Below are positions 51,809 through 60,880 of a stretch of DNA of 64,000 bases, one piece after another. How positions within the stretch are numbered: position 1 is the stretch's first letter; each line of letters opens with the position of its first letter. The notes beneath the pieces were generated by a model. The model saw only the letters and a program-made list of their open reading frames with translations, was not told the DNA's origin and did no database searches. The stretch is from assembly GCA_040255215.1 (NCBI GenBank), contig JBDZUM010000003.1, forward strand, positions 1-64,000, given 5' to 3'. Source of the stretch: JAQSWP01 sp040255215. GTDB lineage: Bacteria; Pseudomonadota; Alphaproteobacteria; Reyranellales; JAQSWP01. The translations under genes and the position numbers were made by a program.

Positions 51809-52866
51809 CCCGCTCTTTATCGATCGGCGCAATCCCGATCCCTGTCGATCCGATCCGCGCCATCCTGATCGCCTCCGTGTCGTCCCTGGCGCTGGCCGCC
51901 TGCGCCGGCCGGACGCCGCCGCCGTCCATCGCCTACGACAGTGCGGAATTCCAGGCGGCGGTGATCGAGACGGAGCCGCCCAGGCCGGTCAAGGTCGTGA
52001 CCATCGCCGAGCCCTTGCCGCTGCCCGGGCAGCTCCTGCCGCCGCCATCGACCCGACGCCGGGCCGACAACCGGCCGCCGACCGAGCAGGTCGACGCCGC
52101 CAACAAGGCGGCGCTCCAGGAGCCCAGCACCCACGGCTATATCAATGCCGTCCAGGTCTATCCCTATACGCAAGGCGCGCTCTACCGCCTCTACGCCGCG
52201 CCCGAGCGGGTCAGCGACATCGCGCTTCAGCCGGGCGAGACCCTGACCGCCGTCTCCGCCGGCGACACGGTGCGCTGGGTGATCGGCGACACCACCAGCG
52301 GCTCGGGGGAGACACGCCGCGTCCATGTGCTGGTCAAGCCCTTCGCGCCGGGTCTTACCACCAACCTCGTCATCGCCACCGATCGGCGCACCTACCATCT
52401 CCAGCTCGAGAGCACCGACGACACCGCGATGGCGGCGATCTCCTGGACCTATCCGCGGGACCAGCTTCTGGCGCTGCAGCGGCGGAACGAGACCGCCGAT
52501 GCCGCCACGCCGATTGCCAGCGGCGTCACCCTGGAGAACCTGCGGTTCCGTTACGCCATCTCCGGCGACAGCCCGCCCTGGCGGCCGGTGCGCGCCTTCG
52601 ACGACGGCTCCAAGGTCTTTATCGAGTTCCCCGGACGGATCGACCAGGGCGAGGCGCCGCCGCTCTTCGTGGTCGGTCCCGCAGGCGACAACCAGCTCGT
52701 CAACTACCGGGTCCGGCGCAACTACTACATCGTCGACCGCCTGTTCGCCGCCGCCGAGCTGCGCCTGGGGGCAGATCCGCAGCAGGTCGTCCGCATCAGC
52801 CGTACCGACAGCGTTTCCGGCGCCGTCGCGTCCGGCGCCGGACCGCGACCGCGGCCGGACCGCTAG
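51805..52866 (+). CDS. trbG: Conjugal transfer protein TrbG (VirB9)
   Basis: A 353-aa outer-membrane-associated lipoprotein-like component: signal LIASVSSLALAACAGR with a lipobox Cys, a Pro-rich linker, then VirB9 beta domains (YINAVQVYPYTQGALYRLYA, RRNYYIVDRLF near the end). It forms the outer-membrane core complex with TrbI. The ATG at 51805 overlaps the trbF stop. Confidence 0.94.
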   Translation: MTRSLSIGAIPIPVDPIRAILIASVSSLALAACAGRTPPPSIAYDSAEFQAAVIETEPPRPVKVVTIAEPLPLPGQLLPPPSTRRRADNRPPTEQVDAANKAALQEPSTHGYINAVQVYPYTQGALYRLYAAPERVSDIALQPGETLTAVSAGDTVRWVIGDTTSGSGETRRVHVLVKPFAPGLTTNLVIATDRRTYHLQLESTDDTAMAAISWTYPRDQLLALQRRNETADAATPIASGVTLENLRFRYAISGDSPPWRPVRAFDDGSKVFIEFPGRIDQGEAPPLFVVGPAGDNQLVNYRVRRNYYIVDRLFAAAELRLGADPQQVVRISRTDSVSGAVASGAGPRPRPDR

Positions 52867-52877
52867 GGGAGGGCGAC

Positions 52878-54107
52878 ATGTCGGACACCGCCGCCCCGCG
52901 GCCGGAGGCTCCCAAGCATGACCCGGAGACCCTGGTCCTCAAGGCCACACCGCGCCGCACCGTTCGCTTCAAGCGCAAGCTGCTGATCGGCATCGCCGCG
53001 GTCGCCTGCGGCGGGGTGCTCGGCGTGACCTGGCTGGCGCTCCAGGGACCGGGGATGCGGATTGGCCAGCAAGGCCAGGAGCTTTACAGCACCGAGCGCA
53101 AGCCGACGCCCGAGGGTCTCGCCGGCCTGCCCGGCGACTATGGGCAGATGCGTCCCGGCACGCCGCAGCTCGGCCCGCCGCTGCCGGGCGATCTCGGCGG
53201 ACCCATCCTGGAGCGCCAGCGCCAGCTCGGGATCGTGCCGGGCGCCAGCATGGACGACCAGGCCGCCCTGGCCGAGCGTCAGCGCCTCGCCCAGCAGGCT
53301 CAGAAGGCACGAGAAGCGGGCGTGTTCTTCCAGATTGCCACTCGGCCTGCGCCAGCCGCCACATCGAGCGCGGGGCAGGGCGCCAGCATCGCGACGGCGG
53401 GCGAGCTCCCGCCGACAGCGGACGCCGATCGGCTTAATCTCGATCCTGAGCGCGATCAGAACAACCAGCAGCGCAAGCTCGACTTCCTGAACCAGCCCGT
53501 CGAGAAGAGCATCTACAATCCTCACGCGCTTCAGACGCCGGCGTCGCCCTATCAGGTGATGGCGGGCAGCATCATCGCCGCCAGCCTCGTGACGGGCCTG
53601 AACTCGGACCTGCCGGGTGCCGTCGTCGCCCAGGTGACGGAGAACGTCTACGACAGCGTCACCGGTCGCACGCTGTTGATCCCACAGGGCGCGCGGCTGA
53701 TCGGCAGCTATGACAGCGTCATCGCCTTCGGACAGTCGCGTGCGCTCTTGGTCTGGCGGCGCATCGTTCTGCCCGATGGCTCCTCCAGTCAGATCGAGAA
53801 TCTGCCCGCGACCGATGCCGCTGGCTACGCCGGGCTCGAGGACGAGGTCGACTTCCACACCTGGCGGCTGATCAAGGGCGTGGTCCTCTCGACGCTGCTC
53901 GGCGTCGGCACCGAGCTCAGCCTCGGCGGTGAGGAGAGCGATCTGGTCCGGGCTCTGCGGGAATCCACCCAGCAGAACGCCAACCGCGCCGGCCAGCGCC
54001 TCACCGAGCGGAACCTCAACATCCAGCCGACCATCACCGTCCGCCCCGGCTGGCCGCTGCGCGTGATCGTCCACAGGGATCTCGTGCTCAGGCCCTATCG
54101 CGGATGA
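52878..54107 (+). CDS. trbI: Conjugal transfer protein TrbI (VirB10)
   Basis: A 409-aa envelope-spanning channel protein with a cytoplasmic Arg-rich start, one membrane helix (LLIGIAAVACGGVLGVTWLAL), a Pro/Gln linker and the C-terminal VirB10 beta barrel (YQVMAGSIIAASLVTGLNSD, LPGAVVAQVTENVYDS, TLLIPQGARLIGSYDS). It completes the mating-pair channel. Confidence 0.95.
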   Translation: MSDTAAPRPEAPKHDPETLVLKATPRRTVRFKRKLLIGIAAVACGGVLGVTWLALQGPGMRIGQQGQELYSTERKPTPEGLAGLPGDYGQMRPGTPQLGPPLPGDLGGPILERQRQLGIVPGASMDDQAALAERQRLAQQAQKAREAGVFFQIATRPAPAATSSAGQGASIATAGELPPTADADRLNLDPERDQNNQQRKLDFLNQPVEKSIYNPHALQTPASPYQVMAGSIIAASLVTGLNSDLPGAVVAQVTENVYDSVTGRTLLIPQGARLIGSYDSVIAFGQSRALLVWRRIVLPDGSSSQIENLPATDAAGYAGLEDEVDFHTWRLIKGVVLSTLLGVGTELSLGGEESDLVRALRESTQQNANRAGQRLTERNLNIQPTITVRPGWPLRVIVHRDLVLRPYRG

Positions 54108-54120
54108 AAGGAGCAGGCCC

Positions 54121-54423
54121 ATGTCCGAACTGAAGCTCGGCAAGCTGCCCGACCGGACGCCGGTCAAGATCGCCATCACGGTGAGTCCCGACCTCAACCA
54201 GGCGCTTCGGGATTATGCCGCGATCTATCGCGCGACCTATGGTGAGGCCGAATCCGTCGCCGACCTGATCCCGTTCATGCTCGGCGCGTTTCTGGAAAGC
54301 GACCGCGGCTTCGCCAGGGCGCGAAAGACGGTGTCGCTCGACGCCCCTGTTGAGACGGCGCGGGACCGCCGTACCCGCCGCTCTCTATCCGAACCCCCGT
54401 CAACCACGAGCCAGGAGGAGTAA
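54121..54423 (+). CDS. DUF2274 protein
   Basis: A 100-aa protein starting MSELKLGKLPDRTPVKIAIT, with LRDYAAIYRATYGEAESVAD and IPFMLGAFLESDRGF, the DUF2274 pattern always found just after trbI in alphaproteobacterial elements. Function unknown; perhaps an RHH-like DNA binder. It follows trbI by 13 nt. Confidence 0.88.
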   Translation: MSELKLGKLPDRTPVKIAITVSPDLNQALRDYAAIYRATYGEAESVADLIPFMLGAFLESDRGFARARKTVSLDAPVETARDRRTRRSLSEPPSTTSQEE

Positions 54424-54427
54424 GACC

Positions 54428-54760
54428 ATGTCTGTGATCGGCACATTCACGCCCGCCAAGGATGGCGGCTGGACCGGTTCCATCCACACGCTGACGATCA
54501 ACACGAAGGTGCGGCTTGTCCCGAACGACAACCGCGACAACGAGAACGCGCCGGTGTTCCGGGTGTTCGTCGGCCAGTCCCGCGTCGGCGACGCCTGGGC
54601 GGCGCGCTCCAGCGGCGACAGCCCGAAGGACTACCTTCGCGTCCGCCTCGACGACCCCAGCCTGCCGGGACCCATCAGCGCCGCCCTGTTCCAATCCGAG
54701 GACGGGAACGAGGCGCAGCTCGTCTGGAGCAGGCGGAAGGCGGAGGGGGCTACGAAATAG
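54428..54760 (+). CDS. DUF736 protein (second copy)
   Basis: A 110-aa paralogue of the protein at 32034 (MSVIGTFTPAKDGGWTGSIH; APVFRVFVGQSRVGDAWAAR). It starts 4 nt after the DUF2274 stop with AGGAGG and appears to end the transfer operon. Sequence divergence between the copies is high, so they are not a recent duplication. Confidence 0.9.
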   Translation: MSVIGTFTPAKDGGWTGSIHTLTINTKVRLVPNDNRDNENAPVFRVFVGQSRVGDAWAARSSGDSPKDYLRVRLDDPSLPGPISAALFQSEDGNEAQLVWSRRKAEGATK

Positions 54761-54786
54761 GCTCTCTGTCCTGAGATCGGAGAAAG

Positions 54787-54881
54787 CCATATTGCATATA
54801 TGGTTTGGATCAATTTTGACGTAGTACGTTGGTTCGATCGCCGCTTTACCATTGACGGGCGAAGCCATATCTAATATATGG
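54787..54881 (+). promoter_or_regulatory. Duplicated operator of the AbiE operon
   Basis: Two copies of CCATAT-N5-ATATGG (54787-54803 and 54865-54881, 78 bp apart), each preceded by AAG and followed by a similar GGTT..GATC.AATTT stretch, in the AT-rich 158-bp region before abiEi. AbiEi antitoxins are known to bind paired inverted repeats in their promoter, which matches this layout. Confidence 0.75.
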
Positions 54882-54918
54882 TTATGATCGAATTTGTCAA
54901 AGTAAGTCCGAAACCGCC

Positions 54919-55728
54919 ATGTCCCGGCTCCTATCCGCGCCCTTCTTCAGCGCTCACCCGGTCTTCAGCCGCGCCGAATATGCCGCCGCTGTCGGCCGTC
55001 GCCCGCAAGACAAGGTCGTCACGGTGATGCTCACCCAGCATCTTCAAGCGGGCAACATCCGGCGCATCGCGCGGGGCGTCTTCGCGTCCGTGCCCAAGCA
55101 TGCCGACGCCGGGAAATGGTCCGTCGACCGCTTCCTAGCCGCCTCCCGTCTGCGCCGTGGCGGCGTGATCGCCTATCACTCGGCCCTCGAGCTGCACGGC
55201 TGCGCCTACACCGAGGGCCATGAGGTGCAGGTGATCGCGCGCGGCGACCCCGGCCTCTTCGAGGCGGTCGGCTTGACCTGCCGGTTCGTCAAGCCGCCGC
55301 GCGGCTTCGCCCAACGCAATGGGGCATTAACTGACGGCGTCACGGCGGTCGACCGCCTGGGGCTGGAGGTCTGTGTGACGACGATCGAGCGGACGATCGC
55401 GGATCTGTTCGACCGCTATGACCTGGCCGGCGGCGCGGAGGAACTCTTCAACTCGCTGGACCTGGTCGCACGCGTCGACGCCGAGGCGCTGGTCCGGTAC
55501 GCGCGCGCACTCGGCAATGCCACGGCCGCTGGCGCGCTGGGCTCCTGGCTGGAGCGCGAGCAGAAACGGCTGGGTGTGCCGGACCGTGCGCTCGAAGAGC
55601 TCCGCACGCTGGCGCCGTCCCAGGCGCGATATGCGCTGGGCACCAAATCGGGCGAGGGTAGGACAGCCAAGGGCTGGAACGTCATCCTCCCCATCGACAT
55701 CGTCGAACGCCGGTTTGAGGGGCTGTGA
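54919..55728 (+). CDS. abiEi: AbiEi-type antitoxin (type IV TA)
   Basis: A 269-aa protein with an N-terminal winged-helix domain (VFSRAEYAAAV, LQAGNIRRIARGVFASVPKH) and the AbiEi C-terminal domain (YHSALELHGCAY; TIERTIADLFDRYDLAGG). AbiEi represses the operon and neutralises AbiEii. The stop abuts the next start. It can protect or stabilise the ICE, and AbiE also gives abortive phage defence. Confidence 0.9.
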   Translation: MSRLLSAPFFSAHPVFSRAEYAAAVGRRPQDKVVTVMLTQHLQAGNIRRIARGVFASVPKHADAGKWSVDRFLAASRLRRGGVIAYHSALELHGCAYTEGHEVQVIARGDPGLFEAVGLTCRFVKPPRGFAQRNGALTDGVTAVDRLGLEVCVTTIERTIADLFDRYDLAGGAEELFNSLDLVARVDAEALVRYARALGNATAAGALGSWLEREQKRLGVPDRALEELRTLAPSQARYALGTKSGEGRTAKGWNVILPIDIVERRFEGL

Positions 55729-56706
55729 ATGGCGGCGCCCTCGGTCCAAACACTGCAGCGCATTGCGGACGAGACCGGCCACCAGCTCGGCACGCTCGAA
55801 AAGGTGCTGCGGCTCCTGGACCTGTTGCAGGAGATCGCCCGCGATCCAGACCTGTCGGAGCGACTCGTCCTCAAGGGCGGAACGGCGCTGAATGTCTTCC
55901 ACCTCGGCCTCGACCGACTCTCGGTCGATATCGACTTGAACTACATAGGCGCGCTCGACCGGGCGGTGATGGAGACCGAGCGCCCAACCGTCGACGCTGC
56001 GCTCAATCGTCTCCTCGCTTCCCAGGGTTACAGCGTCCGCCGTCAGCCCGACGAGCACGCTGGCGGCAAGTGGCTGTCGCGCTACTCGTCCGCGCTTGGC
56101 GGCAATGCCACGCTGGAGCTCGATGTCAACTACATGGCGCGCCAGCCCCTGTTTGGCGCGGCCCGCATGGAGTCGCGTCCCCTCGGCAAAATACACGCGA
56201 GCGACGTTCTCGTTCTCGACCTCCATGAAATCGTCGCCGGCAAGCTCGTCGCACTCGTTGACCGGCATGCCGCGCGCGATCTGTTCGATGCGCGCCGCAT
56301 ACTATCGATCGACGGGCTCGACTGGAGCGGGATCAAGGCCGCCGTTCTGGCTATCGGCGCCTGTGGGCGGCGCGACTGGCGGACCATGTCGGTCGACGCC
56401 ATCAAAGGCGATCCGCGCGAGCTTCGCCAGAAGCTCGCGATCTGCCTGCCGCGCGACTGTTTTGCCGCCAAGGGAGACGTCGACGCGTGGATCGAAGAGA
56501 CCGTGGCGCTTTGCCGGGAAAGATTCGCCTTCCTGTTCAATCTGTCGGCGAACGAGCGCGAGTTTCTCGATCGCGTTCTCGATCGGGGCGAAATTAATGC
56601 AGATCTGCTCGACGTCGCCCCCGAGATAGGTGCTCGAATTGAGGCTATGCCGATGCTTGCGTGGAAGTGCCTCCATGTCCGGAAAAACCGAGGATTGGAC
56701 CGCTGA
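55729..56706 (+). CDS. abiEii: AbiEii-type nucleotidyltransferase toxin
   Basis: A 325-aa nucleotidyltransferase of the MenT/AbiEii group. The catalytic motif LVLKGGTALNVFHLGLDRLS followed by VDIDLNY provides the GS-like and DxD elements; HEIVAGKLVALVDRHAARDL is the conserved downstream motif. Such toxins add nucleotides to tRNA ends or bind GTP and stop growth. It begins immediately after the antitoxin stop, so the two are translationally coupled. Confidence 0.9.
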   Translation: MAAPSVQTLQRIADETGHQLGTLEKVLRLLDLLQEIARDPDLSERLVLKGGTALNVFHLGLDRLSVDIDLNYIGALDRAVMETERPTVDAALNRLLASQGYSVRRQPDEHAGGKWLSRYSSALGGNATLELDVNYMARQPLFGAARMESRPLGKIHASDVLVLDLHEIVAGKLVALVDRHAARDLFDARRILSIDGLDWSGIKAAVLAIGACGRRDWRTMSVDAIKGDPRELRQKLAICLPRDCFAAKGDVDAWIEETVALCRERFAFLFNLSANEREFLDRVLDRGEINADLLDVAPEIGARIEAMPMLAWKCLHVRKNRGLDR

Positions 56707-56930
56707 CCGAATGGAACCGGTGAGGATCTCATCATCTGATCAAAGCCTCCGACGACCGGTCCGGCTCGTCCTCTTCAATCGCGCGTCCTTTGGAGTCAAT
56801 TTGGCCGTGCCTCTCGCTATCGGCTCGGCGTTGCTATTTGCCGGCAATGTCGATTTTCTCGAAGACACGTCCGAGCCCCGTCGCGGTCCGCGACACCTTT
56901 GCGCTCGACAGGGTACTTGCTGCAGTCTAT

Positions 56931-57281
56931 ATGGTTCTAGTGACTAAGTTCGTCCGGATATTCGTGTTCGCCTTGCTCACCGCATTTGCGGTGGGTTCGG
57001 TCGCGCACGCGACGAGCGCAACCGCCATGTCGCTTAAAATGGCACTCGCCGATGGCGGCGCCATGGATATGGCCGACTGTCAGGGCTGCGGCTCCGACAA
57101 CGAAGGCGACGATGGCGGGCTTGGTTGTGACATGGTCTGCGTCGCTCCGCTTCTGGCCAGTCTCAGCCCGGAGGGCAGCGTTCCGGCGGTGACCGGTATA
57201 TCTCCGTCGGCCCGCGCCTTTTACGACCTTGTCGGACGGACGGGTCCGCCCGAACCCTACCCTCCCCGAACGCTCATCTGA
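56931..57281 (+). CDS. Small secreted Cys-rich protein of the copper cluster
   Basis: A 116-aa protein with a signal peptide (VRIFVFALLTAFAVGSVAHA). The mature part has ADCQGCGSDNEGDDGGLGCD followed by a CVAP motif and a Met/Asp-rich stretch that could bind Cu. Similar small Cys-rich exported proteins precede multicopper oxidases in mobile copper loci; function unknown. A GTG at 56940 is an alternative start. Upstream, 56707-56930 holds no convincing gene, nor does 57282-57422 downstream. Confidence 0.65.
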   Translation: MVLVTKFVRIFVFALLTAFAVGSVAHATSATAMSLKMALADGGAMDMADCQGCGSDNEGDDGGLGCDMVCVAPLLASLSPEGSVPAVTGISPSARAFYDLVGRTGPPEPYPPRTLI

Positions 57282-57422
57282 TCGGACGCCGGTCGGGGTA
57301 CGCTCCGACCGCTGCGCCCTGCTGCGCTTCCCGGGCAATCGCACGGGCAGCCGCCGCTCAATGCATGTGCAGACCCGAGTCTGCGCATCCGAAGCACAGC
57401 GGAAATCAGATGAGAGCGAACC

Positions 57423-58895
57423 ATGTCACCGATCACCCTGGCGCTATCGCGCCGGACTTTACTGAAGGCGTGCGCCGCCGGCGCTGCCAGCCTGGGAATG
57501 CCCGGTCTCATGTTTCCCGCGCGGGCGGCCGGCATCCGGGAGTTTTCCTTGCGGGCCGCACCGGGACGGGCGCGGCTCGTGTCGGAGCCGCACCGCGAAA
57601 CACCTGCCTGGTGCTATAACGGAACTGTCCCCGGACCTGAAATCCGCGTCCGTCAGGGCGAGCGCCTCCGGATCACCGTCGAGAACGGGCTCGCCGAAGA
57701 GACCACCGTCCACTGGCACGGGCTCAGGGTGCCGAACGCCATGGATGGCGTCCCGCATCTCAACCAGCCGCCGATTGCGCCGGGCAAAAGCTTCTTCTAC
57801 GAGTTCGACGCGGTCGATGCCGGTACCTTCTGGTATCACCCGCATCAGCGCAGTTTCGAGCAGGTCGGGCGCGGCCTCTACGGGCCGCTGATCGTCGAGG
57901 AGCCCGCACCTCCCCAGGTAGATCGGGAACTCTTCTGGGTGCTCGACGACTGGCGCCTCACCAGGTCCGCCGAGATCAGCGACGACTTCGGCAACGGCCA
58001 TGACATGAGCCACAATGGCCGGATCGGCAACACCGTCACGATCAATGGTCGCGTGCCGGACGCGCTTCCGGTGCGAAGCGGCGAGCGCATCCGGCTGCGG
58101 CTCATCAATGCCGCGAACGCACGCATCTTCGGGCTCGACTTCCAGGGCCATGCACCAACGGTCATCGCGCTCGACGGCCAGCCGGTTACGCCGCATGCGC
58201 CCGCGGGCGGTCTCGTCGTGCTCGGGCCAGCCATGCGGGCCGACATCATGCTCGACATGACCGGAAAGCCAAACAGCCGTGTGACGGTCAGCGACCGCTT
58301 CTACCGGGGCCTCGAATACCGGCTGATCGACCTCGTCTATGACCAGAGACCGGTGAGAGACACTGTACCCGACTGGCCCATCGCGCTTCCCGCGAACCCG
58401 TTGCCCGAACCCGATCTCGCCGAAGCCCGTCGCCATGAGGTGATCTTCAACGGCGGCATGATGGGCGCGATGGTGATGGCGAAGATGGGCGGCAGCATGG
58501 GCGAAGGCGGCCGGACCGGCATGGCCAGCGGCATGATGCGCGGCATGATGGGAATGATGCACGGGCAGGGCATCTGGTTCGTCAACGGCAAGGCCGCCGA
58601 AGGCCATGTGCTCGACCCGATGCTGACGCTCGACCTCGACCGTTCGCATGTCATCGCCATGACCAATGCGACGGCGTGGCACCATCCGATCCACCTGCAC
58701 GGCCATTCCTTCCGGGTGATCTCGCGCAACGACGCGCCGACGCCGCACCGCGAATGGCAGGACACGGTGCTGATGGCGCCTCGGGAGAAGGTCGAGGTTG
58801 CCTTCGTGGCCGACAATCCCGGCGACTGGATGTTTCACTGCCACATCCTCGAACACCAGGCTGGCGGGATGATGGGCGTCATCCGCGTCACCTGA
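57423..58895 (+). CDS. Multicopper oxidase (CueO/CopA-like)
   Basis: A 490-aa Tat-exported periplasmic oxidase: twin-Arg signal LSRRTLLKACAAGAASLG, and all copper motifs in order (HWHGLRVP, WYHPHQ, HPIHLHGHSF, WMFHCHILEHQAGGMM). A Met-rich insert (MMGAMVMAKMGGSMGE ... MMRGMMGMMHG, ~residues 345-380) resembles the Cu(I)-binding region of CueO. It should oxidise Cu(I) to the less toxic Cu(II). First large gene of the copper cluster. Confidence 0.93.
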   Translation: MSPITLALSRRTLLKACAAGAASLGMPGLMFPARAAGIREFSLRAAPGRARLVSEPHRETPAWCYNGTVPGPEIRVRQGERLRITVENGLAEETTVHWHGLRVPNAMDGVPHLNQPPIAPGKSFFYEFDAVDAGTFWYHPHQRSFEQVGRGLYGPLIVEEPAPPQVDRELFWVLDDWRLTRSAEISDDFGNGHDMSHNGRIGNTVTINGRVPDALPVRSGERIRLRLINAANARIFGLDFQGHAPTVIALDGQPVTPHAPAGGLVVLGPAMRADIMLDMTGKPNSRVTVSDRFYRGLEYRLIDLVYDQRPVRDTVPDWPIALPANPLPEPDLAEARRHEVIFNGGMMGAMVMAKMGGSMGEGGRTGMASGMMRGMMGMMHGQGIWFVNGKAAEGHVLDPMLTLDLDRSHVIAMTNATAWHHPIHLHGHSFRVISRNDAPTPHREWQDTVLMAPREKVEVAFVADNPGDWMFHCHILEHQAGGMMGVIRVT

Positions 58896-58919
58896 TCCAG
58901 AGATTCAAGGAGAACCACC

Positions 58920-59366
58920 ATGCACAAGATCATCGTCGCCGCCCTCGCCGCAGTAATTCTCGGTGCAGGCGTCTATTTCACGAACGCATCGCTCGCGGTC
59001 GCCGAGGACGTGACCCTCTACAAGAACCCGCAATGCGGCTGCTGCGAAGCCTATGCCGACTATCTGCGCGACAACGATTTTACCGTCACCGTCAAGCCGA
59101 CCCACGAGCTCGTCACCATGAGCCGCGATGCCGGCATCCCGGACGACTTCCAGGGCTGCCACCTCGCCTTCATCGACGATTACGTGGTGAGCGGTCATGT
59201 CCCCATTGGAACGGTGAATCGCCTGCTCTCGGAGCGTCCCGACATCAAGGGCGTGACTTTGCCCGGCATGCCGATGGGATCGCCCGGCATGAGCGGCGCC
59301 AAGACCGAACCTTTCACGATCTACGCCGTGGGTGACGGCAAGCCGTCCGTATACGCGGTCGAATAG
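58920..59366 (+). CDS. DUF411 periplasmic metal-binding protein
   Basis: A 148-aa protein with a signal peptide and the DUF411 start ... VTLYKNPQCGCCEAYADYL (Cys39, 41, 42), plus HELVTMSRDAGIPDDFQGCH and a Met-rich MPMGSPGMSG loop. DUF411 proteins accompany copper resistance genes and probably bind Cu(I). It follows the oxidase by 24 nt. Confidence 0.9.
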   Translation: MHKIIVAALAAVILGAGVYFTNASLAVAEDVTLYKNPQCGCCEAYADYLRDNDFTVTVKPTHELVTMSRDAGIPDDFQGCHLAFIDDYVVSGHVPIGTVNRLLSERPDIKGVTLPGMPMGSPGMSGAKTEPFTIYAVGDGKPSVYAVE

Positions 59367-59378
59367 GGAGATTTTCCG

Positions 59379-59534
59379 ATGAACAACGCACCGACCGGCA
59401 TGGGTATGGGCATGATGGACGGCATGGGCGGCATGATGATGTGGGGCATGGGCCTTGTCTGGCTTCTCGTGATCGTCCTGCTCGTCCTCGGCATCGCGGC
59501 GCTGGTCAAATACCTCTTCGTGGGCAAGCGCTGA
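59379..59534 (+). CDS. Met-rich single-span membrane micro-protein
   Basis: A 51-aa protein: a Met/Gly-rich N-terminus (GMGMGMMDGMGGMMMWGMG) followed by one membrane helix (LVWLLVIVLLVLGIAALV) and a basic end. Ten or so Met in the first 25 residues suggest Cu(I)/Ag(I) binding at the periplasmic face. AGGGAG lies 7 nt upstream, and its TGA overlaps the cytochrome ATG, so translation appears coupled. Confidence 0.8.
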   Translation: MNNAPTGMGMGMMDGMGGMMMWGMGLVWLLVIVLLVLGIAALVKYLFVGKR

Positions 59535-59998
59535 TGAACCGTGCCGTTCTTGGCGCCACGATACTACTCGGCGGAAGCGCCGTGGCCGGGCTGCTCTGGG
59601 TCGGACTTGACCGGAGCGGTCCGGGGGAGGAATCCGGCGAACGGCTCGAACGCGGGCGAGCGATCTATGCGGCGAATTGCGCGTCCTGTCATGGCGCGAA
59701 GCTCGAAGGCCAGCCGGACTGGAAGAGCCGCCTTCCATCCGGTCGCCTGCCCGCGCCGCCGCATGACGCCTCTGGCCACACCTGGCATCACCCCGACGCG
59801 GTTCTGTTCCGCATCACCAAGGAAGGACCTGCAGCCGTTGTTGGCGGCGGCTACCAGAGCGACATGCCCGGTTTCGCTGGCGTGCTGTCCGACGACGACA
59901 TCCGCGCCGCCCTGGACTTCATCAAGAGCACCTGGCCGGAGCGAGAGCAGCAGTACCAGGCCGAGTTGGGCCGACGGGAAAGGGAGGCACGCCAATGA
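59534..59998 (+). CDS. Membrane-anchored c-type cytochrome
   Basis: A 154-aa protein with an N-terminal anchor (AVLGATILLGGSAVAGLLW), haem motif CASCH (49-53) and MPGFAGVLSDDDIRAALDFI with the likely Met axial ligand. A long charged helix ends the protein. It may take electrons from the multicopper oxidase or SCO-linked redox proteins; its partner is inferred. Confidence 0.88.
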   Translation: MNRAVLGATILLGGSAVAGLLWVGLDRSGPGEESGERLERGRAIYAANCASCHGAKLEGQPDWKSRLPSGRLPAPPHDASGHTWHHPDAVLFRITKEGPAAVVGGGYQSDMPGFAGVLSDDDIRAALDFIKSTWPEREQQYQAELGRREREARQ

Positions 59999-60531
59999 AA
60001 CCTTTTTCCGTGCTCGGGTTCCTGCTGGCGCTGGCTTTCTCGACCGCAACGATGGCGGACGGGCCGAATGCCGTCCCGCTGCACGACACGTCGCAGCTGC
60101 TACCGACAATCTTTTTTGCTGACGAACACGGCAACGCGCTCACGCTCGACCGCTGGCGCGGCAAGGTTGTCCTTCTCAACGTCTGGGCCACCTGGTGCGC
60201 CCCTTGCCGCCATGAGATGCCGACACTGGACCGCCTTCAGGCAAAGCTCGGCAGCGGGCGCTTCGAGGTCGTGGCCCTGTCGATCGACCGCGCCGGCGTC
60301 GGTGTCGTTCGTAAGTTCTTCGACGAGATCGGTATCCGGCATCTGGGTATCTTCATCGACGAGACGATGAAGGCATCGCGCGACCTCAGGATACTCGGCC
60401 TCCCGGGGACGTTGCTCATCGGGCCGGATGGGCGGGAGCTCGGCCGGCTGATCGGACCGGCTGAATGGGACACACCGGAGATGGTCGCCTTCTTCGAGAG
60501 CGTCATCGCCGGGCAAACAGGAAAGGAATAG
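59995..60531 (+). CDS. TlpA-type thioredoxin-like protein
   Basis: A 178-aa periplasmic redox protein: signal peptide, then VVLLNVWATWCAPCRHEMPT with WCAPC (67-71), cis-Pro in GLPGTLLIGPDG. It could reduce copper-binding thiols or apo-cytochromes using electrons from the CcdA encoded downstream. ATGA overlap with the cytochrome gene. Confidence 0.9.
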   Translation: MKPFSVLGFLLALAFSTATMADGPNAVPLHDTSQLLPTIFFADEHGNALTLDRWRGKVVLLNVWATWCAPCRHEMPTLDRLQAKLGSGRFEVVALSIDRAGVGVVRKFFDEIGIRHLGIFIDETMKASRDLRILGLPGTLLIGPDGRELGRLIGPAEWDTPEMVAFFESVIAGQTGKE

Positions 60532-60536
60532 ACACG

Positions 60537-60833
60537 ATGATCACGAAACGGACCGCCGCAATTGCGACCCCGCGCATCCCATTGTTCCTCCGGATGCCCT
60601 GGCTGTCGAAACGTCGGATTGTGCTGCTTGCGGGTCTCGGGACGCTCGCCGCTGGACTTGCCCTGAACTGGGGCTGGCTGACGGCGGTCGGCGTGGCGCC
60701 GATCCTGCTCGCCCTCGCGCCCTGCGCCGCGATGTGCGCCCTCGGCCTGTGCATGCGCGGCGGTGGGGCAAAGTCCTGCGCGACCCATGGCGAGACGGAT
60801 GCAGGCCCGTCGCCGCGGAGCCGACAGGAGTGA
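60537..60833 (+). CDS. Small membrane protein with Cys motif
   Basis: A 98-aa protein with two hydrophobic segments (IVLLAGLGTLAAGLALNWG, VGVAPILLALAPCAAMCALGLC) containing three Cys (C, C and C with CAAMCALGLC spacing), and a Cys/His tail (KSCATHGE). Family not recognised; a similar small protein often sits in such copper clusters. It follows tlpA by 5 nt. Confidence 0.72.
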   Translation: MITKRTAAIATPRIPLFLRMPWLSKRRIVLLAGLGTLAAGLALNWGWLTAVGVAPILLALAPCAAMCALGLCMRGGGAKSCATHGETDAGPSPRSRQE

Positions 60834-60880
60834 TGTCGCCGACCGGTGTCATCGACCGCAAGGATGGCCAAGGAGAGCGT

